Shown here piece after piece: positions 45,548 to 57,399 of a stretch of 64,000 nucleotides of DNA. The notes beneath the pieces were generated by a model, which made no database searches, had not been told where the DNA came from, and saw only the letters and a program-made list of their open reading frames with translations. This stretch comes from Sulfitobacter dubius (GTDB taxonomy: Bacteria; Pseudomonadota; Alphaproteobacteria; Rhodobacterales; Rhodobacteraceae), in contig NZ_FOPG01000002.1 in NCBI RefSeq assembly GCF_900113435.1, positions 682,001 to 746,000 on the forward strand, in the 5' to 3' direction. The number at the start of each line of letters is the position of its first letter. The stretch's first letter is position 1. A program made the position numbers and the translations under genes.

Positions 45548-46867
45548 ATGCCTTTTGAAGCTCTGAACGACAGTACCCTCCCCCAACAGCCGCTTGGTCG
45601 GCGTGTCGCCGTGATCGGCGGTGGGATTTCCGGCATGGGGGCGGCGCATATGCTGGCGCCTGCGGACCGCGTCACCCTCTATGAGGCAGGGGCCAAGATC
45701 GGCGGCCATGCGCGGACGGTGATCGCGGGCAAGAATGGTGATCAGCCGGTTGATACCGGGTTTATCGTGTTCAATTATGCCAACTATCCGCATCTTGCGG
45801 CGCTGTTTGCCGAATTGGACGTGCCGGTTGTGCCGTCGAACATGAGCTTTGGCGCGTCGATTGACGGTGGGCGGCTGGAATATGCCCTGACCAATTTGAA
45901 CGCCGTCTTTGCCCAGAAGCGCAATATGTTCAGTCCGCCCTTCCTGCGGATGCTGCGCGATATCGTACATTTCAACAAAAACGCTCTGGCTGTCTCGCGC
46001 GATCCGTCGATGACCATTGCTGAGTTTCTCGACCGGCTTGGCACCGGGCGCTATTTCCGCGACTTCTACCTCTCGCCGTTGTCGGGCGCGATCTGGTCCA
46101 CTCCGACCGAGAAGATCATGGACTTCCCCGCTCATGCCATGGTCAACTTTTTCGAGAACCACGCGCTGTTGAACTATTCCGGCCAGCATCAGTGGTACAC
46201 GGTCAAAGGCGGCTCGCGGCAGTATGTCGATCGGCTGGAGAGTGCCCTACGAGCCAAGGGTGCCGACCTGCGCACCGACAGTCCCGTGCAGGCGGTGCGC
46301 CGTACGGCGCAGGGCGTCGAGGTCCGTGTTTGGGGCGGTGAGTGGGAGGCGTTTGACGAAGTGATCTTTGCCACCCATTCCGATGACACGTTGGCGATGC
46401 TTTCCGACCCGACCGAGGCTGAGCAGCGTGCGCTCGGCGCGATCCGCTACCAGCCTAATGACATTGTGTTGCATGCAGACACCAGCATCATGCCCAAGCG
46501 CCGCTCCACATGGGCATCTTGGGTCTATACTGAGGATCGGGAGCAGAAGTCTGACCGGATCGACCTGACCTATTGGATGAACTCGCTGCAACCGATCCCG
46601 CAGGATGATCCGCATTTCGTGACGCTCAACACCAAACGCACGATCCGCGAAGAGCTGATTTACGATCAAGTCACCCTGCGCCACCCGGTTTATGACCTTG
46701 CCGCATTAGCCGCGCAGGAGGAGGTGCGTGCGTTTAACGGCAGCCAGAATACGTGGTTCTGCGGCGCTTGGATGCGGCACGGCTTTCACGAAGACGGGCT
46801 GGCCAGTGCGGTGGATGTGGTCGAGCGGATGCAGACCGCGCGGGCGGCGCCATTGGCGGCGGAGTGA
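45548..46867 (+). CDS. FAD-dependent oxidoreductase of the amine-oxidase fold (COG2907-like)
   Basis: The 439-aa protein has the FAD motif AVIGGGISGMGAAHML (about 21-36), the LYEAGAKIGGHARTV segment and C-terminal NTWFCGAWMRHGFHEDGLASA, which closes the flavin site. It belongs to the group found beside DUF1365 and fatty-acid methyltransferase genes. Relatives in Rhodobacter lie in the RpoE-ChrR singlet-oxygen regulon and in gene sets for methylated furan fatty acids, so a desaturase or oxidase acting on phospholipid acyl chains is plausible (inference). It is the first of five genes joined by 4-nt overlaps. Confidence 0.85.
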   Translation: MPFEALNDSTLPQQPLGRRVAVIGGGISGMGAAHMLAPADRVTLYEAGAKIGGHARTVIAGKNGDQPVDTGFIVFNYANYPHLAALFAELDVPVVPSNMSFGASIDGGRLEYALTNLNAVFAQKRNMFSPPFLRMLRDIVHFNKNALAVSRDPSMTIAEFLDRLGTGRYFRDFYLSPLSGAIWSTPTEKIMDFPAHAMVNFFENHALLNYSGQHQWYTVKGGSRQYVDRLESALRAKGADLRTDSPVQAVRRTAQGVEVRVWGGEWEAFDEVIFATHSDDTLAMLSDPTEAEQRALGAIRYQPNDIVLHADTSIMPKRRSTWASWVYTEDREQKSDRIDLTYWMNSLQPIPQDDPHFVTLNTKRTIREELIYDQVTLRHPVYDLAALAAQEEVRAFNGSQNTWFCGAWMRHGFHEDGLASAVDVVERMQTARAAPLAAE

Positions 46868-47652
46868 CGGCGGGCGTCGATCATATCAGCGGTCAGACCT
46901 TTCATGGCCGCAAGGGCGCGGTGGAGAACCGTTTTCGCTATTCGGTGGACTATGTGCTTTGCGATGCGGAGACCGAGGTGTTGGCCACGCCCGCGCTGTT
47001 CGCCCGCAATGGTACGGGGCTGACCAGCCTGCAAGACAGCGACCATGGCGGCGCGCCGGGACAGGGGCGCGGGGCTGCTTGGGTGCGCGATGTGTTGGCG
47101 GCACATGACATCTCTGGCGTGGCGCGGATAGAGCTTTTGGCGCAGCCGCGTGTGCTGGGTCATGTCTTTAATCCCGTCAGCTTCTGGCTTTGCCGCAGGG
47201 CGGACAATGCGCTGATTGCGGTGATTGCCGAGGTCACCAATACCTATGGCGACCGGCATTCTTATCTTTGCCATCACCCTGACCTGCGGCCTATTCTGCC
47301 TGAGGATCGGCTCACGGCCGCCAAGCTCATGCATGTTTCACCCTTTCAGGATGTCGCGGGCGGTTATGTGTTTCGGTTTGATATTACCCCTGAGCGGATC
47401 GGCATCTGGATCGATTTCACGGATGGTGAGAATGGGTTGATCGCAACACTGACAGGCCCACGTGCGCCGCTGACGAACGGCCGCATCCTCTGGTCGCTGC
47501 TGCGCCGACCCTTCGGTGCGCGGCGGGTGCTGGCCTTGATCCATTGGCAGGCGCTGAAACTCTGGCTGAAGCGCGCCGGATTTCGCGGTCGGCCTGAGGC
47601 GCCCGAGATCGAAGTCTCGCGCGACAGCGCCCATGGCGCGGGTGGAAGATGA
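46864..47652 (+). CDS. DUF1365 family protein
   Basis: The 262-aa protein starts at a GTG (46864) overlapping the previous stop by 4 nt. DUF1365 landmarks are visible: NRFRYSVDYVLCD, VLGHVFNPVSFWLC, NTYGDRHSY and KLMHVSPFQDVAGGYVFRF. The family has no settled biochemical function; members almost always accompany COG2907 oxidoreductases and cyclopropane-type methyltransferases. No signal peptide or membrane segment is evident. The start at GTG is supported by the overlap and by GGCGGAG upstream. Confidence 0.88.
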   Translation: MTAGVDHISGQTFHGRKGAVENRFRYSVDYVLCDAETEVLATPALFARNGTGLTSLQDSDHGGAPGQGRGAAWVRDVLAAHDISGVARIELLAQPRVLGHVFNPVSFWLCRRADNALIAVIAEVTNTYGDRHSYLCHHPDLRPILPEDRLTAAKLMHVSPFQDVAGGYVFRFDITPERIGIWIDFTDGENGLIATLTGPRAPLTNGRILWSLLRRPFGARRVLALIHWQALKLWLKRAGFRGRPEAPEIEVSRDSAHGAGGR

Positions 47653-48884
47653 AGGGGGGCGCGGCGCGACTGCCCGCCTATGCGCTTTTCGCAGCGCTGC
47701 TCGCAGCAGCGGGGCTGCCGATCTACATCCACGCACCGAAATTCTATGTCGATGAATACGGCGTTTCGCTGACTGCTCTCGGCTCTGTCCTGTTTGCGCT
47801 GCGGCTGCTCGATATCGTGCAAGACCCCGCACTCGGATGGTTAGCTCAAAGGCTTCGTGCCCAGCGGGCAGCGGCGGTGGCGGGGGCAGGGGCGGTGATG
47901 GCGCTGGCGATGCTGGGGCTTTTCGCGGTGCCGGCCCCTGTGGCTCCGGTGCTATGGTTCGCGCTGATGCTGACCTTGGTATTCTCCTCTTTCAGCTTCC
48001 TGACCATTTGCTTTTACGCGCAGGGGGTCGCAAAGGCGGACATGCTCCCCGGTGCGGGGCATCTGGCGCTGGCGCGTTGGCGTGAGACCGGGGCACTGTT
48101 GGGCGTTTGCGTGGCATCCGTGGCCCCATTGCTGCTGGGCTTGGCCCTTGATCGGCCCTTTGCCGGTTTTGCAGTGGGCTTTGCCATCTTGGCCCTCTGG
48201 GCAATCACTGCGATGCGCGGCGAATGGCGCGCGGCGGGGCTGCCCATGGCCAGCGGATTTGGCATCGTTTTGCGGGACCAGCAGGCGCGGCGGTTGCTGC
48301 TGATCGCGCTGGTCAATGCCGCGCCAGTGGCCGTTACCTCGACCCTGTTTCTGTTCTACGTTGAGTTGGCGCTCGACGCGCCGGGGTGGGAAGGGCCGCT
48401 TTTGCTGCTCTTCTTTCTTGCTGCTGCGGCGGCGGCCCCGATTTGGGGAATGCTGGCCGAACGCTTTGGCGCGCGGCAGGTTTTGTTGTTTGCGATGATC
48501 GTAGGCATTGTTGCCTTTGGGGGCGCGCTGCTGTTGGGTCCGGGGGACGTGGTGCTTTTTGCGTTTGTATGTCTGGCCTCTGGCGCGGTTTTAGGCGCGG
48601 ATCTGACGCTTTTGCCCGCCATGTTCGCCACCCGTATGGCGCAGATCGCCCCCTCCGCCGCCGAAGGTTTCGGTCTTTGGTCTTTCGTATCTAAATTGAC
48701 CTTGGCTTTCGCGGCTGTGGCCCTACTTCCAGCTTTAGAACGCGCAGGATTACAGACCAGTGTGGGAGACAGTTCCGACACATCCATCTCCCTGTTGATC
48801 TGGTTCTATGCTGGTGTACCTTGCGCTTTGAAATTGCTGGCGATCGCTCTGCTTGCCAGTACCAATGACGTGGAGAAACCGTGA
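47649..48884 (+). CDS. MFS (GPH-type) transporter
   Basis: The 411-aa protein has about twelve hydrophobic segments and the GPH/melibiose-type signature LLDIVQDPALGWLAQRLR near residue 55. Members of this group are often sugar:cation symporters, but the ones in DUF1365 clusters are candidates for lipid or fatty-acid handling. It overlaps both neighbours by 4 nt. No substrate can be assigned from sequence alone. Confidence 0.85.
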   Translation: MKGGAARLPAYALFAALLAAAGLPIYIHAPKFYVDEYGVSLTALGSVLFALRLLDIVQDPALGWLAQRLRAQRAAAVAGAGAVMALAMLGLFAVPAPVAPVLWFALMLTLVFSSFSFLTICFYAQGVAKADMLPGAGHLALARWRETGALLGVCVASVAPLLLGLALDRPFAGFAVGFAILALWAITAMRGEWRAAGLPMASGFGIVLRDQQARRLLLIALVNAAPVAVTSTLFLFYVELALDAPGWEGPLLLLFFLAAAAAAPIWGMLAERFGARQVLLFAMIVGIVAFGGALLLGPGDVVLFAFVCLASGAVLGADLTLLPAMFATRMAQIAPSAAEGFGLWSFVSKLTLAFAAVALLPALERAGLQTSVGDSSDTSISLLIWFYAGVPCALKLLAIALLASTNDVEKP

Positions 48885-49447
48885 CAGAGCCGCTGATCTT
48901 TATCGCTGTCGGGCTTGCCCTTGGTCTATTGCTCACCTTTTTGCGCCGCCGTTTGGGAGAGTTTCACGGGCAATCGCCTAGCGACTATGTCGATTCCTTC
49001 CCTGTATTCGACCTGCGCTTGCATCTGCGGGACAAAATGATCTGCGAGGGCGTGATCTTTGGCCCCCTGGGCCGTGTCACCAGCAGTTTTACTGCGAATT
49101 TTGACGTGTCCTGGGAAGGGAACGTGGCGACCGTGGCCGAGTCTTTCCGTTACAATGATGGTTCGCGGCAGGAACGGGAATGGACCGTGACGCTGGGCAA
49201 GAACGGTAATTTCACCAGCACCGCGCCGGATGTGATCGGTGAGGGACAGGGGATCCAGTCCGGGCCGACATTGCTGCTACGCTACCGTATCCGTCTGCCC
49301 GAAGAGCTTGGCAGCCATGTGCTGAAAACGGTCGATTGGATGTATCTGACCCCCGACGGCACTATCGTGAACCGCAGCCAGTTTCGAAAATTCGGGATCA
49401 AAGTAGCAGAATTGGTCGCCACGCTGCGACCGGCGGAGGAACGATGA
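48881..49447 (+). CDS. DUF3833 family protein
   Basis: The 188-aa protein starts at GTG 48881 (GTGA overlap). One N-terminal membrane helix (about 4-22, LIFIAVGLALGLLLTF) is followed by a lipocalin-like beta domain with LRDKMICEGVIFGPLGRVTSSFTANFDVSWEG. DUF3833 proteins are mostly uncharacterised and commonly belong to this cluster. The predicted topology places the domain on one membrane face, fitting a lipid-related role. Confidence 0.83.
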   Translation: MTEPLIFIAVGLALGLLLTFLRRRLGEFHGQSPSDYVDSFPVFDLRLHLRDKMICEGVIFGPLGRVTSSFTANFDVSWEGNVATVAESFRYNDGSRQEREWTVTLGKNGNFTSTAPDVIGEGQGIQSGPTLLLRYRIRLPEELGSHVLKTVDWMYLTPDGTIVNRSQFRKFGIKVAELVATLRPAEER

Positions 49448-50175
49448 AGGACTGGCAAGGCAAGACCTATTGGCTGGTGGGCGCGAGCGACGGACTTGGC
49501 GCGGCGCTGGCCCATCAACTCAGCCGCACCGGGGCGGAGGTGATCCTCTCCGCCCGGTCAGAGGACAAGCTGACCGAATTGGCCAAAGCCCTGCCGGGGC
49601 GGGCGCGGGTGCGGGTCTTGGATGTGACCGATGAGGCCGATGTCGCCGCCGCTGCGCAGGAGATCGGTCCGATTGATGGGCTGGTCTATCTGGCCGGAGC
49701 CTATTGGCCCTTCGGTGCGAAGGATTGGCAAGCGGGTCACGCCGTGACCATGGCGGATGTGAACTTTACCGGCCTGTTGCGCGTGCTGGGGCAGGTCGTG
49801 CCGCAGATGGTTGCCCGAGATGAGGGGCATATAGTCATTACCTCCAGCCTGACCGCCTATCGCGGGCTGCCCGGCTCAATTGGCTATACGGCCTCCAAGG
49901 CGGCGACAATGTCTTTGGCGGAATGTATGCACGCCGATCTGCGCAAGACAGGCGTGCAGGTTCAGGTCATCAACCCCGGTTTCATCAAGACCCAGTTGAC
50001 CGACAAGAACGATTTCAAAATGCCCTTTTTGATGGCGCCGGAAGACGCCGCGCGGCGGGTCTATGAGCATATGAACGGCGACAGTTTCAAACTGGATTTT
50101 CCCTACGGGTTTTCGCTGCTGTTCCGTTTGGGGCGGTTCCTGCCGGACTGGCTGTATTACCGGTTCTTCTCCTGA
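49444..50175 (+). CDS. Short-chain dehydrogenase/reductase
   Basis: The 243-aa SDR has the nucleotide motif LVGASDGLGAA (11-21) and the catalytic Tyr148-xxx-Lys152 in GYTASKAA with the upstream serines TSSLTAY. A hydrophobic C-terminal stretch (PYGFSLLFRLGRFLPDWLYYRFFS) suggests membrane association. It is the last of the five coupled genes; its stop is 2 nt from the convergent saccharopine dehydrogenase stop. It probably reduces or oxidises a lipid-derived carbonyl, which is inference from context. Confidence 0.88.
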   Translation: MKDWQGKTYWLVGASDGLGAALAHQLSRTGAEVILSARSEDKLTELAKALPGRARVRVLDVTDEADVAAAAQEIGPIDGLVYLAGAYWPFGAKDWQAGHAVTMADVNFTGLLRVLGQVVPQMVARDEGHIVITSSLTAYRGLPGSIGYTASKAATMSLAECMHADLRKTGVQVQVINPGFIKTQLTDKNDFKMPFLMAPEDAARRVYEHMNGDSFKLDFPYGFSLLFRLGRFLPDWLYYRFFS

Positions 50176-50177
50176 TC

Positions 50178-51233
50178 TCAGACTTCGGCGACATGCTTGC
50201 CAAAGAGATCACGCGGGCCTTGCCAGACGGGATTTCCTGCCTCTGGCAAGGCCCGCAAGGTCGGTAGCAACTGGCCTGCAAAATCCTCAGAGCTTTCACG
50301 CGGCAGCATTGAGGGCAGATTGTCGATGGCCATGACATCCAGCGGCGGGGCGTCGTGCACACGCAGGGCGGGCGTCTCCCAAGTCGTCGCGCGGTCATAG
50401 ACCTGCACCGGGTTAAAGGCGCTGTCCGGGTCGCAGGCGATGTCGCCGATCACCCGCAGGGCACGCTTTGCTTTAGGAGCATCGGGGCGGACGAAGGCGG
50501 GAGTGTCTGGCCCTGCGAGGATGCAGTTGAAGAAATAGGCGTGGTCGAGGATTTCGGGGAACGGCCCGCCATGGGCGGTTTCGGCCATATCCCAGCCGGT
50601 GACGGGGATGCCCAAAGCCTCGCAAAGATCGCTCGCCCCGCGCCCCACGCGGCCCAATGCGCCGATCACCAGCGCACGGTCGCTGCTTCCGTCAACCTGA
50701 GCGAGTTCTTCGGCCAACGCCGATTTCAAGGCATCGGCGTCGGGGTAGGGCGCAACCGGGCCGCAGGTCTCTCCGCGCAGCTGTGCGATGCGGCATTTGA
50801 CCGAGACGGCTGCCCCCGCAAAGCCCGCCCAATAGCCAAAGGCGGCAACGCGGCGGCCATTGTCATCGGTCAAATACTCCAAATCCAGCAACGTGCCGCC
50901 ACCCGCCTTGAACCGCTCCAACAGTTTGCGGCCCGAGGATTGGCCTTTGTAGGCGTGGCCGAACATGATGTGAGTATGGGGCAGGAGCGTCCCGTCTTCG
51001 GGCAGCTCCTTCAGGCCAAAGATCACCGCATCGCGCGGGGCGTCGGGCCAGCTATGCGCGGGGACGATCTCGCAGCCCGCCTGCGCATAGGCGGCGGTGG
51101 GGATCACGCGGCTGTCGCTGTCTTCGACGCTCACTTTCATGCCTGTCGCGATCAGCGCGGCCGCCCCTTCGGGCGTCAGGCCGGTGCGGGTCTCATTGTC
51201 GCGCTGTTCGGCGCGCAGCCACAGATGGGTCAT
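50178..51233 (-). CDS. Saccharopine dehydrogenase (L-lysine-forming type, Lys1-like)
   Basis: The 351-aa protein matches the fungal Lys1 family: MTHLWLRAEQRDNETRTGLTP start, Lys75 in FGLKELP and His93 in FGHAYKGQ (the catalytic Lys/His pair), then GALGRVGRGA for NAD. The enzyme interconverts saccharopine with lysine and 2-oxoglutarate. As the window also encodes dapB and a DapC-like enzyme, lysine is made by the diaminopimelate route, so this enzyme would work in lysine degradation or osmolyte metabolism (inference). It overlaps the upstream GST gene by 4 nt. Confidence 0.9.
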   Translation of the reverse strand: MTHLWLRAEQRDNETRTGLTPEGAAALIATGMKVSVEDSDSRVIPTAAYAQAGCEIVPAHSWPDAPRDAVIFGLKELPEDGTLLPHTHIMFGHAYKGQSSGRKLLERFKAGGGTLLDLEYLTDDNGRRVAAFGYWAGFAGAAVSVKCRIAQLRGETCGPVAPYPDADALKSALAEELAQVDGSSDRALVIGALGRVGRGASDLCEALGIPVTGWDMAETAHGGPFPEILDHAYFFNCILAGPDTPAFVRPDAPKAKRALRVIGDIACDPDSAFNPVQVYDRATTWETPALRVHDAPPLDVMAIDNLPSMLPRESSEDFAGQLLPTLRALPEAGNPVWQGPRDLFGKHVAEV

Positions 51234-51853
51234 GCCAAGATTCCCTTCGCGCGCACGGCCTTGACGCTGGCACGGTCTTCCATGCGGGCGGCGAAGGCAT
51301 CAAGCCGTGGGTAAGCCGCGCGGTCGACCCCGTCACCGGCCAGCCATCCCGAGACGACAAAGAGATAGGGATCGGCCAGCGACAGGGCATCGCCCGCAAC
51401 GAAGTCGCCCCGGAAGGCGTGGTTTTCGATATAGGCCGCGCAATCGGCCATGGTCTGCGGCACCTTGGCTTTCATATCGTCAAAACTGGATTGCTGATCG
51501 GCCCAGCGGTGGCCGCGCATCTTATGGGCGTGGGCCACATGCATGGTCGAGGCGAGGTAGTACATCACTCCGCGCATATGGGCCGCGAGTTCAGGGTCAG
51601 CCGGGACCAGCCCCGCCTCGGGCGCGCGGGCGGCGACATAGTCCAACAGCGCGCCAGTCTCGGTCAGGGCGCTGCCCGCTTCGGTCACGAGGGTCGGCAC
51701 CCGGCCCTTGGGGTTCAGCGCCAGATAGGGCGCGGCGGTCTGTTCGGCGCTGGCGAAATCGACCTTCACCGGTTCATAGTCCAGCCCCGCTTCTTCAAGG
51801 GCGATGGCGACGGCGACCGAGATCGTGCCGGGGGCGTAGTGAAGTTTCAACAT
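51230..51853 (-). CDS. Glutathione S-transferase family protein
   Basis: The 207-aa protein has a thioredoxin-like N-terminal domain (LHYAPGTISVAVAIALEEAGLDYE, then NPKGRVPTLV with the cis-proline, and ETGALLDYVA for gamma-glutamyl binding) and an all-helical C-terminal domain. Ser12 in the GTIS segment is the likely catalytic hydroxyl (beta-class-like GSTs vary here). Substrate is unknown. Co-translation with saccharopine dehydrogenase is unusual and may reflect detoxification of an aldehyde or dehydration product. Confidence 0.88.
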   Translation of the reverse strand: MLKLHYAPGTISVAVAIALEEAGLDYEPVKVDFASAEQTAAPYLALNPKGRVPTLVTEAGSALTETGALLDYVAARAPEAGLVPADPELAAHMRGVMYYLASTMHVAHAHKMRGHRWADQQSSFDDMKAKVPQTMADCAAYIENHAFRGDFVAGDALSLADPYLFVVSGWLAGDGVDRAAYPRLDAFAARMEDRASVKAVRAKGILA

Positions 51854-51878
51854 GGGTCAGCCTTTCGCGGGCGAGGGG

Positions 51879-52529
51879 TTACATATGCGTTTGTGCAAGG
51901 CGGCGGTCGGGACGGTCAAGATGCGGCACGGCATTGAACAGCACGGGCGACCAATGCCCGCCGATGGGAAAGAGCCGGTGCATCGAAGTATGCATGATCG
52001 CCAGCGCCAGCCGCGCCATCGCCGGGATCCCGACGCCCATCGCCTGCGCCATCGCCAGAGAGATCAGCCCGCCCGAGGTCACCACCAGCGCCGGGCCTTC
52101 GCCCTCGGCAATCTCGGCCAGCGCCGATTGCACGCGGGTTTCAAAGTGCTCGTAGGTTTCGGGCGTGTCGGCAAGCTTGCCCGCTTTCCAATAGTCGAAG
52201 ACCTGCGGCAGGTGGTGCACGAACTCACCCGCGCGGGGGAAGGGCACCTTGTGCTGTTGCTCCATCAGATTGGCGAGGGTGAAATATTCCAGCTCATTCA
52301 ACCGGGCGTCACGGATGGGTTCCAGCCCGGTCTTCATCGCCTCGGCGGTTTCGATATGGCGGGTCAGGGTGCCGGTATAGAGCCGCGTGTGGTGGCTTTC
52401 GCTGTGACGCAAATGCTCGCCCAGCCACGCGGCTTGCTCATGGCCAAGCGGGCTGAGTTGGTCATAGCTCAACTCGTCCTTGGCGGTGGAATTGGCTTGG
52501 CCGTGGCGGATCAGGGTAATGTGGGACAT
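51879..52529 (-). CDS. Histidine phosphatase superfamily protein
   Basis: The 216-aa protein starts MSHITLIRHGQAN, with catalytic His9 in the RHG motif. The conserved acid Glu is in ELEYFT. At the second catalytic histidine region it reads VVTSGGLISLAM, that is serine where many phosphatases have VSHGG; this variant occurs in several bacterial subgroups. It acts on phosphomonoesters, but the substrate is unknown. The start at 52529 was chosen because the upstream in-frame residues overlap the divergent formate dehydrogenase leader. It is 25 nt upstream of the GST gene. Confidence 0.86.
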   Translation of the reverse strand: MSHITLIRHGQANSTAKDELSYDQLSPLGHEQAAWLGEHLRHSESHHTRLYTGTLTRHIETAEAMKTGLEPIRDARLNELEYFTLANLMEQQHKVPFPRAGEFVHHLPQVFDYWKAGKLADTPETYEHFETRVQSALAEIAEGEGPALVVTSGGLISLAMAQAMGVGIPAMARLALAIMHTSMHRLFPIGGHWSPVLFNAVPHLDRPDRRLAQTHM

Positions 52530-52701
52530 CAAAAGGCTTTCACTGTTCGCCCAAGTGATAGGGTAGCTTGCCGGGCCATACAATGCACCGCGCCGCAATG
52601 CGCCGCCGCGGCGTTTATCCGTGACGGGGTGTCGGGATTGGCCCCTGACAAACGCCGGATTTTGCCTATAGTTTGGGCAATAGCCAAGGGGAGGGGCAGC
52701 C

Positions 52702-55467
<2,766 letters not shown>

Positions 55468-55482
55468 GGAAAGTTTGGAAGA

Positions 55483-56676
55483 ATGAAGATTGATGCCGCC
55501 CGTTTCTTGAAAGACCTGCACGATCTGCGCGCCATCGGCGCTGCGGGTGTGGGCAAGGGCGTGGTGCGTCCGGCCTATTCCGCCGCCGATGTTGAGGCGC
55601 GGGAATGGCTTGCCGGGCGGATGCGCGATGCGGGGCTGAAGGTCGAGGTCGACGCTATGGGCAACCTCTTTGGCTTGGCCGAAGGGCCGTCGATCCTGCT
55701 GGGGTCGCATTCCGACAGCCAGCCCGAAGGTGGCTGGCTCGACGGGGCCTTGGGCGTGATCGCCGCGCTTGAAGTTGCCCGCGCAGCGGGTGAGGCCGGA
55801 GGGCCTGCGGTCTCGGTCGTGTCCTTTCAGGACGAAGAGGGGCGCTTTGGCGTGACCACCGGTTCGACCGTCTGGTCCGGCGCTTTGGATCAGGCCAAGG
55901 CCGATGGCTTCAAGGATGACGCCGGGGTCAGCTTGGCCGAGGCGCGCCGCGCGATGACGGGCATGGTGACCGGCCCGGTCGATCCCGCGCAGTTCACTGG
56001 CTATATTGAGCTACACATCGAACAGGGTCCGACGCTGGATGACAGTGGCGAGCAGATCGGTGTCGTCACCGATATCGTCGGCATTCGCGATATGAAGGTG
56101 ACCTTTGAAGGCCAGCAAAACCACGCGGGCACTACACCGATGGCTGTGCGAAAGGATGCCTTTCAAGCGGTATCTGGCTTCAACAGCCTGCTTAATGACC
56201 GGCTGCGCAACGTGGTGACGCCGAGCACCGTCTGGACGATTGGCCATGTCAGCCTGCATCCCAATGCCTCGTCCATCGTGCCGGGCAAGGCGGTGTTTTC
56301 CATGCAGTGGCGGGACGGCGACAGCGACCGTCTGGCACGGATGGAGAAGATCATCCGCGAAACTGCCGAAGAGGTCGCGCAGACACGTGGGATGGAGTTG
56401 TCCTTTGGCCCGATGCTGGGGCTGGAGCCGGTGGCCATGGACGCGCGGTTGCGCGATGCACTGGCCGAGGCAGCGGAAACGGTGGCGCCGGGCAAGTGGC
56501 GCAAGATGCCCTCGGGCGCTTTGCATGACGCGACCAATGTGGCGCGGCTGATGCCGGTCGCGATGTTGTTCGCGCCGTCGATCAACGGGATCAGCCATGC
56601 TTTCGAAGAGGACACAGCCGAAGACGATCTGGTCGCGGCGGTCGAGGTGCTGGGCCGAGCCGTCGCGGTGCTTTGA
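55483..56676 (+). CDS. M20-family Zn-dependent amidohydrolase (allantoate/N-carbamoyl amino acid hydrolase type)
   Basis: The 397-aa protein has the metal ligands of the hydantoinase/carbamoylase group: His76 in [11 protein letters not shown], Asp87 in WLDGALG, the DEEGRFG acids (118-119), His178 in ELHIEQGP and a late histidine in GISHAFEED. These enzymes hydrolyse allantoate, ureidoglycolate or N-carbamoyl amino acids, in each case releasing carbamoyl nitrogen. It lies 15 nt after the formate dehydrogenase gene, on the same strand, possibly as part of a purine or hydantoin breakdown unit. Substrate cannot be decided. Confidence 0.88.
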   Translation: MKIDAARFLKDLHDLRAIGAAGVGKGVVRPAYSAADVEAREWLAGRMRDAGLKVEVDAMGNLFGLAEGPSILLGSHSDSQPEGGWLDGALGVIAALEVARAAGEAGGPAVSVVSFQDEEGRFGVTTGSTVWSGALDQAKADGFKDDAGVSLAEARRAMTGMVTGPVDPAQFTGYIELHIEQGPTLDDSGEQIGVVTDIVGIRDMKVTFEGQQNHAGTTPMAVRKDAFQAVSGFNSLLNDRLRNVVTPSTVWTIGHVSLHPNASSIVPGKAVFSMQWRDGDSDRLARMEKIIRETAEEVAQTRGMELSFGPMLGLEPVAMDARLRDALAEAAETVAPGKWRKMPSGALHDATNVARLMPVAMLFAPSINGISHAFEEDTAEDDLVAAVEVLGRAVAVL

Positions 56677-56682
56677 GCGCCG

Positions 56683-57399
56683 TCAGTCCCAATCCACATC
56701 GCCAAGGAAGATATAGCCCGCGCCATAGATCGTCTTGATCAACTGCGGGTTCTTCGGGTCTTCGCCAAGCTTCGTGCGCAACCGCGAGATGCGCACGTCC
56801 ATCGCGCGGTCAAAACTCTCGGAAGCCACGCCGCCGAGGCTTTCTTGCATCTGCGCGCGGCTGATCAGCCGTTTCGGCGCGTCTAGGAACAGCCGCAGTA
56901 CTTCGCCCTCGGCGTGAGAAAATGTCACCTCGGTGCCTGTCGCATCCTGCAAGACATAGCGGTCGAAATGCGCGGTCCAGCCGTTGAAGCGCGCGGTGGT
57001 GCCAGCCTGTGGGGTGGGCTTGGCGCTGCGCAGGCGGGCGCGGATGCGGGCGACCACTTCCGCCGGATCGAAGGGTTTGATGATGTAGTCATCAGCCCCC
57101 AGTTCCAGCCCAGTCACCCGGTCCTGCACCTGCGCACGGCCCGAGATGATGATCACGATCGCGCCTTGTTCCAGCGCCAGCCTGTGTACCAGCGTCAAAC
57201 CGTCGGTGTCGGGCAGGCTGAGATCGACAAGGCAGACATCGGGGGTATGGGTGGCCAGTGCGGCTTCAAAAGCCCGCGCGCGACCAAAGCTGAGCGTGTC
57301 GAAGCCGGCTTCCTGCAACGTGTCCGACAGCATCTGCCGGATCTCGGGTTCGTCATCCAGAATGGTGACCAGTGGGCGCGGGGCGGTATCACGGCTCAT
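56683..57399 (-). CDS. OmpR-family response regulator
   Basis: The 238-aa regulator has a receiver domain with acidic pocket DDEPE (15-19), phospho-acceptor Asp59 in LVDLSLPDTDG and Lys108 in IIKPF. The C-terminal winged helix has DVRISRLRTKLGEDPKNPQLIKTI and YGAGYIF, typical OmpR/PhoB DNA-binding. It overlaps the sensor kinase stop by 4 nt, so kinase and regulator are made together. Targets are unknown; the divergent cytochrome c gene is a candidate. Confidence 0.93.
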   Translation of the reverse strand: MSRDTAPRPLVTILDDEPEIRQMLSDTLQEAGFDTLSFGRARAFEAALATHTPDVCLVDLSLPDTDGLTLVHRLALEQGAIVIIISGRAQVQDRVTGLELGADDYIIKPFDPAEVVARIRARLRSAKPTPQAGTTARFNGWTAHFDRYVLQDATGTEVTFSHAEGEVLRLFLDAPKRLISRAQMQESLGGVASESFDRAMDVRISRLRTKLGEDPKNPQLIKTIYGAGYIFLGDVDWD

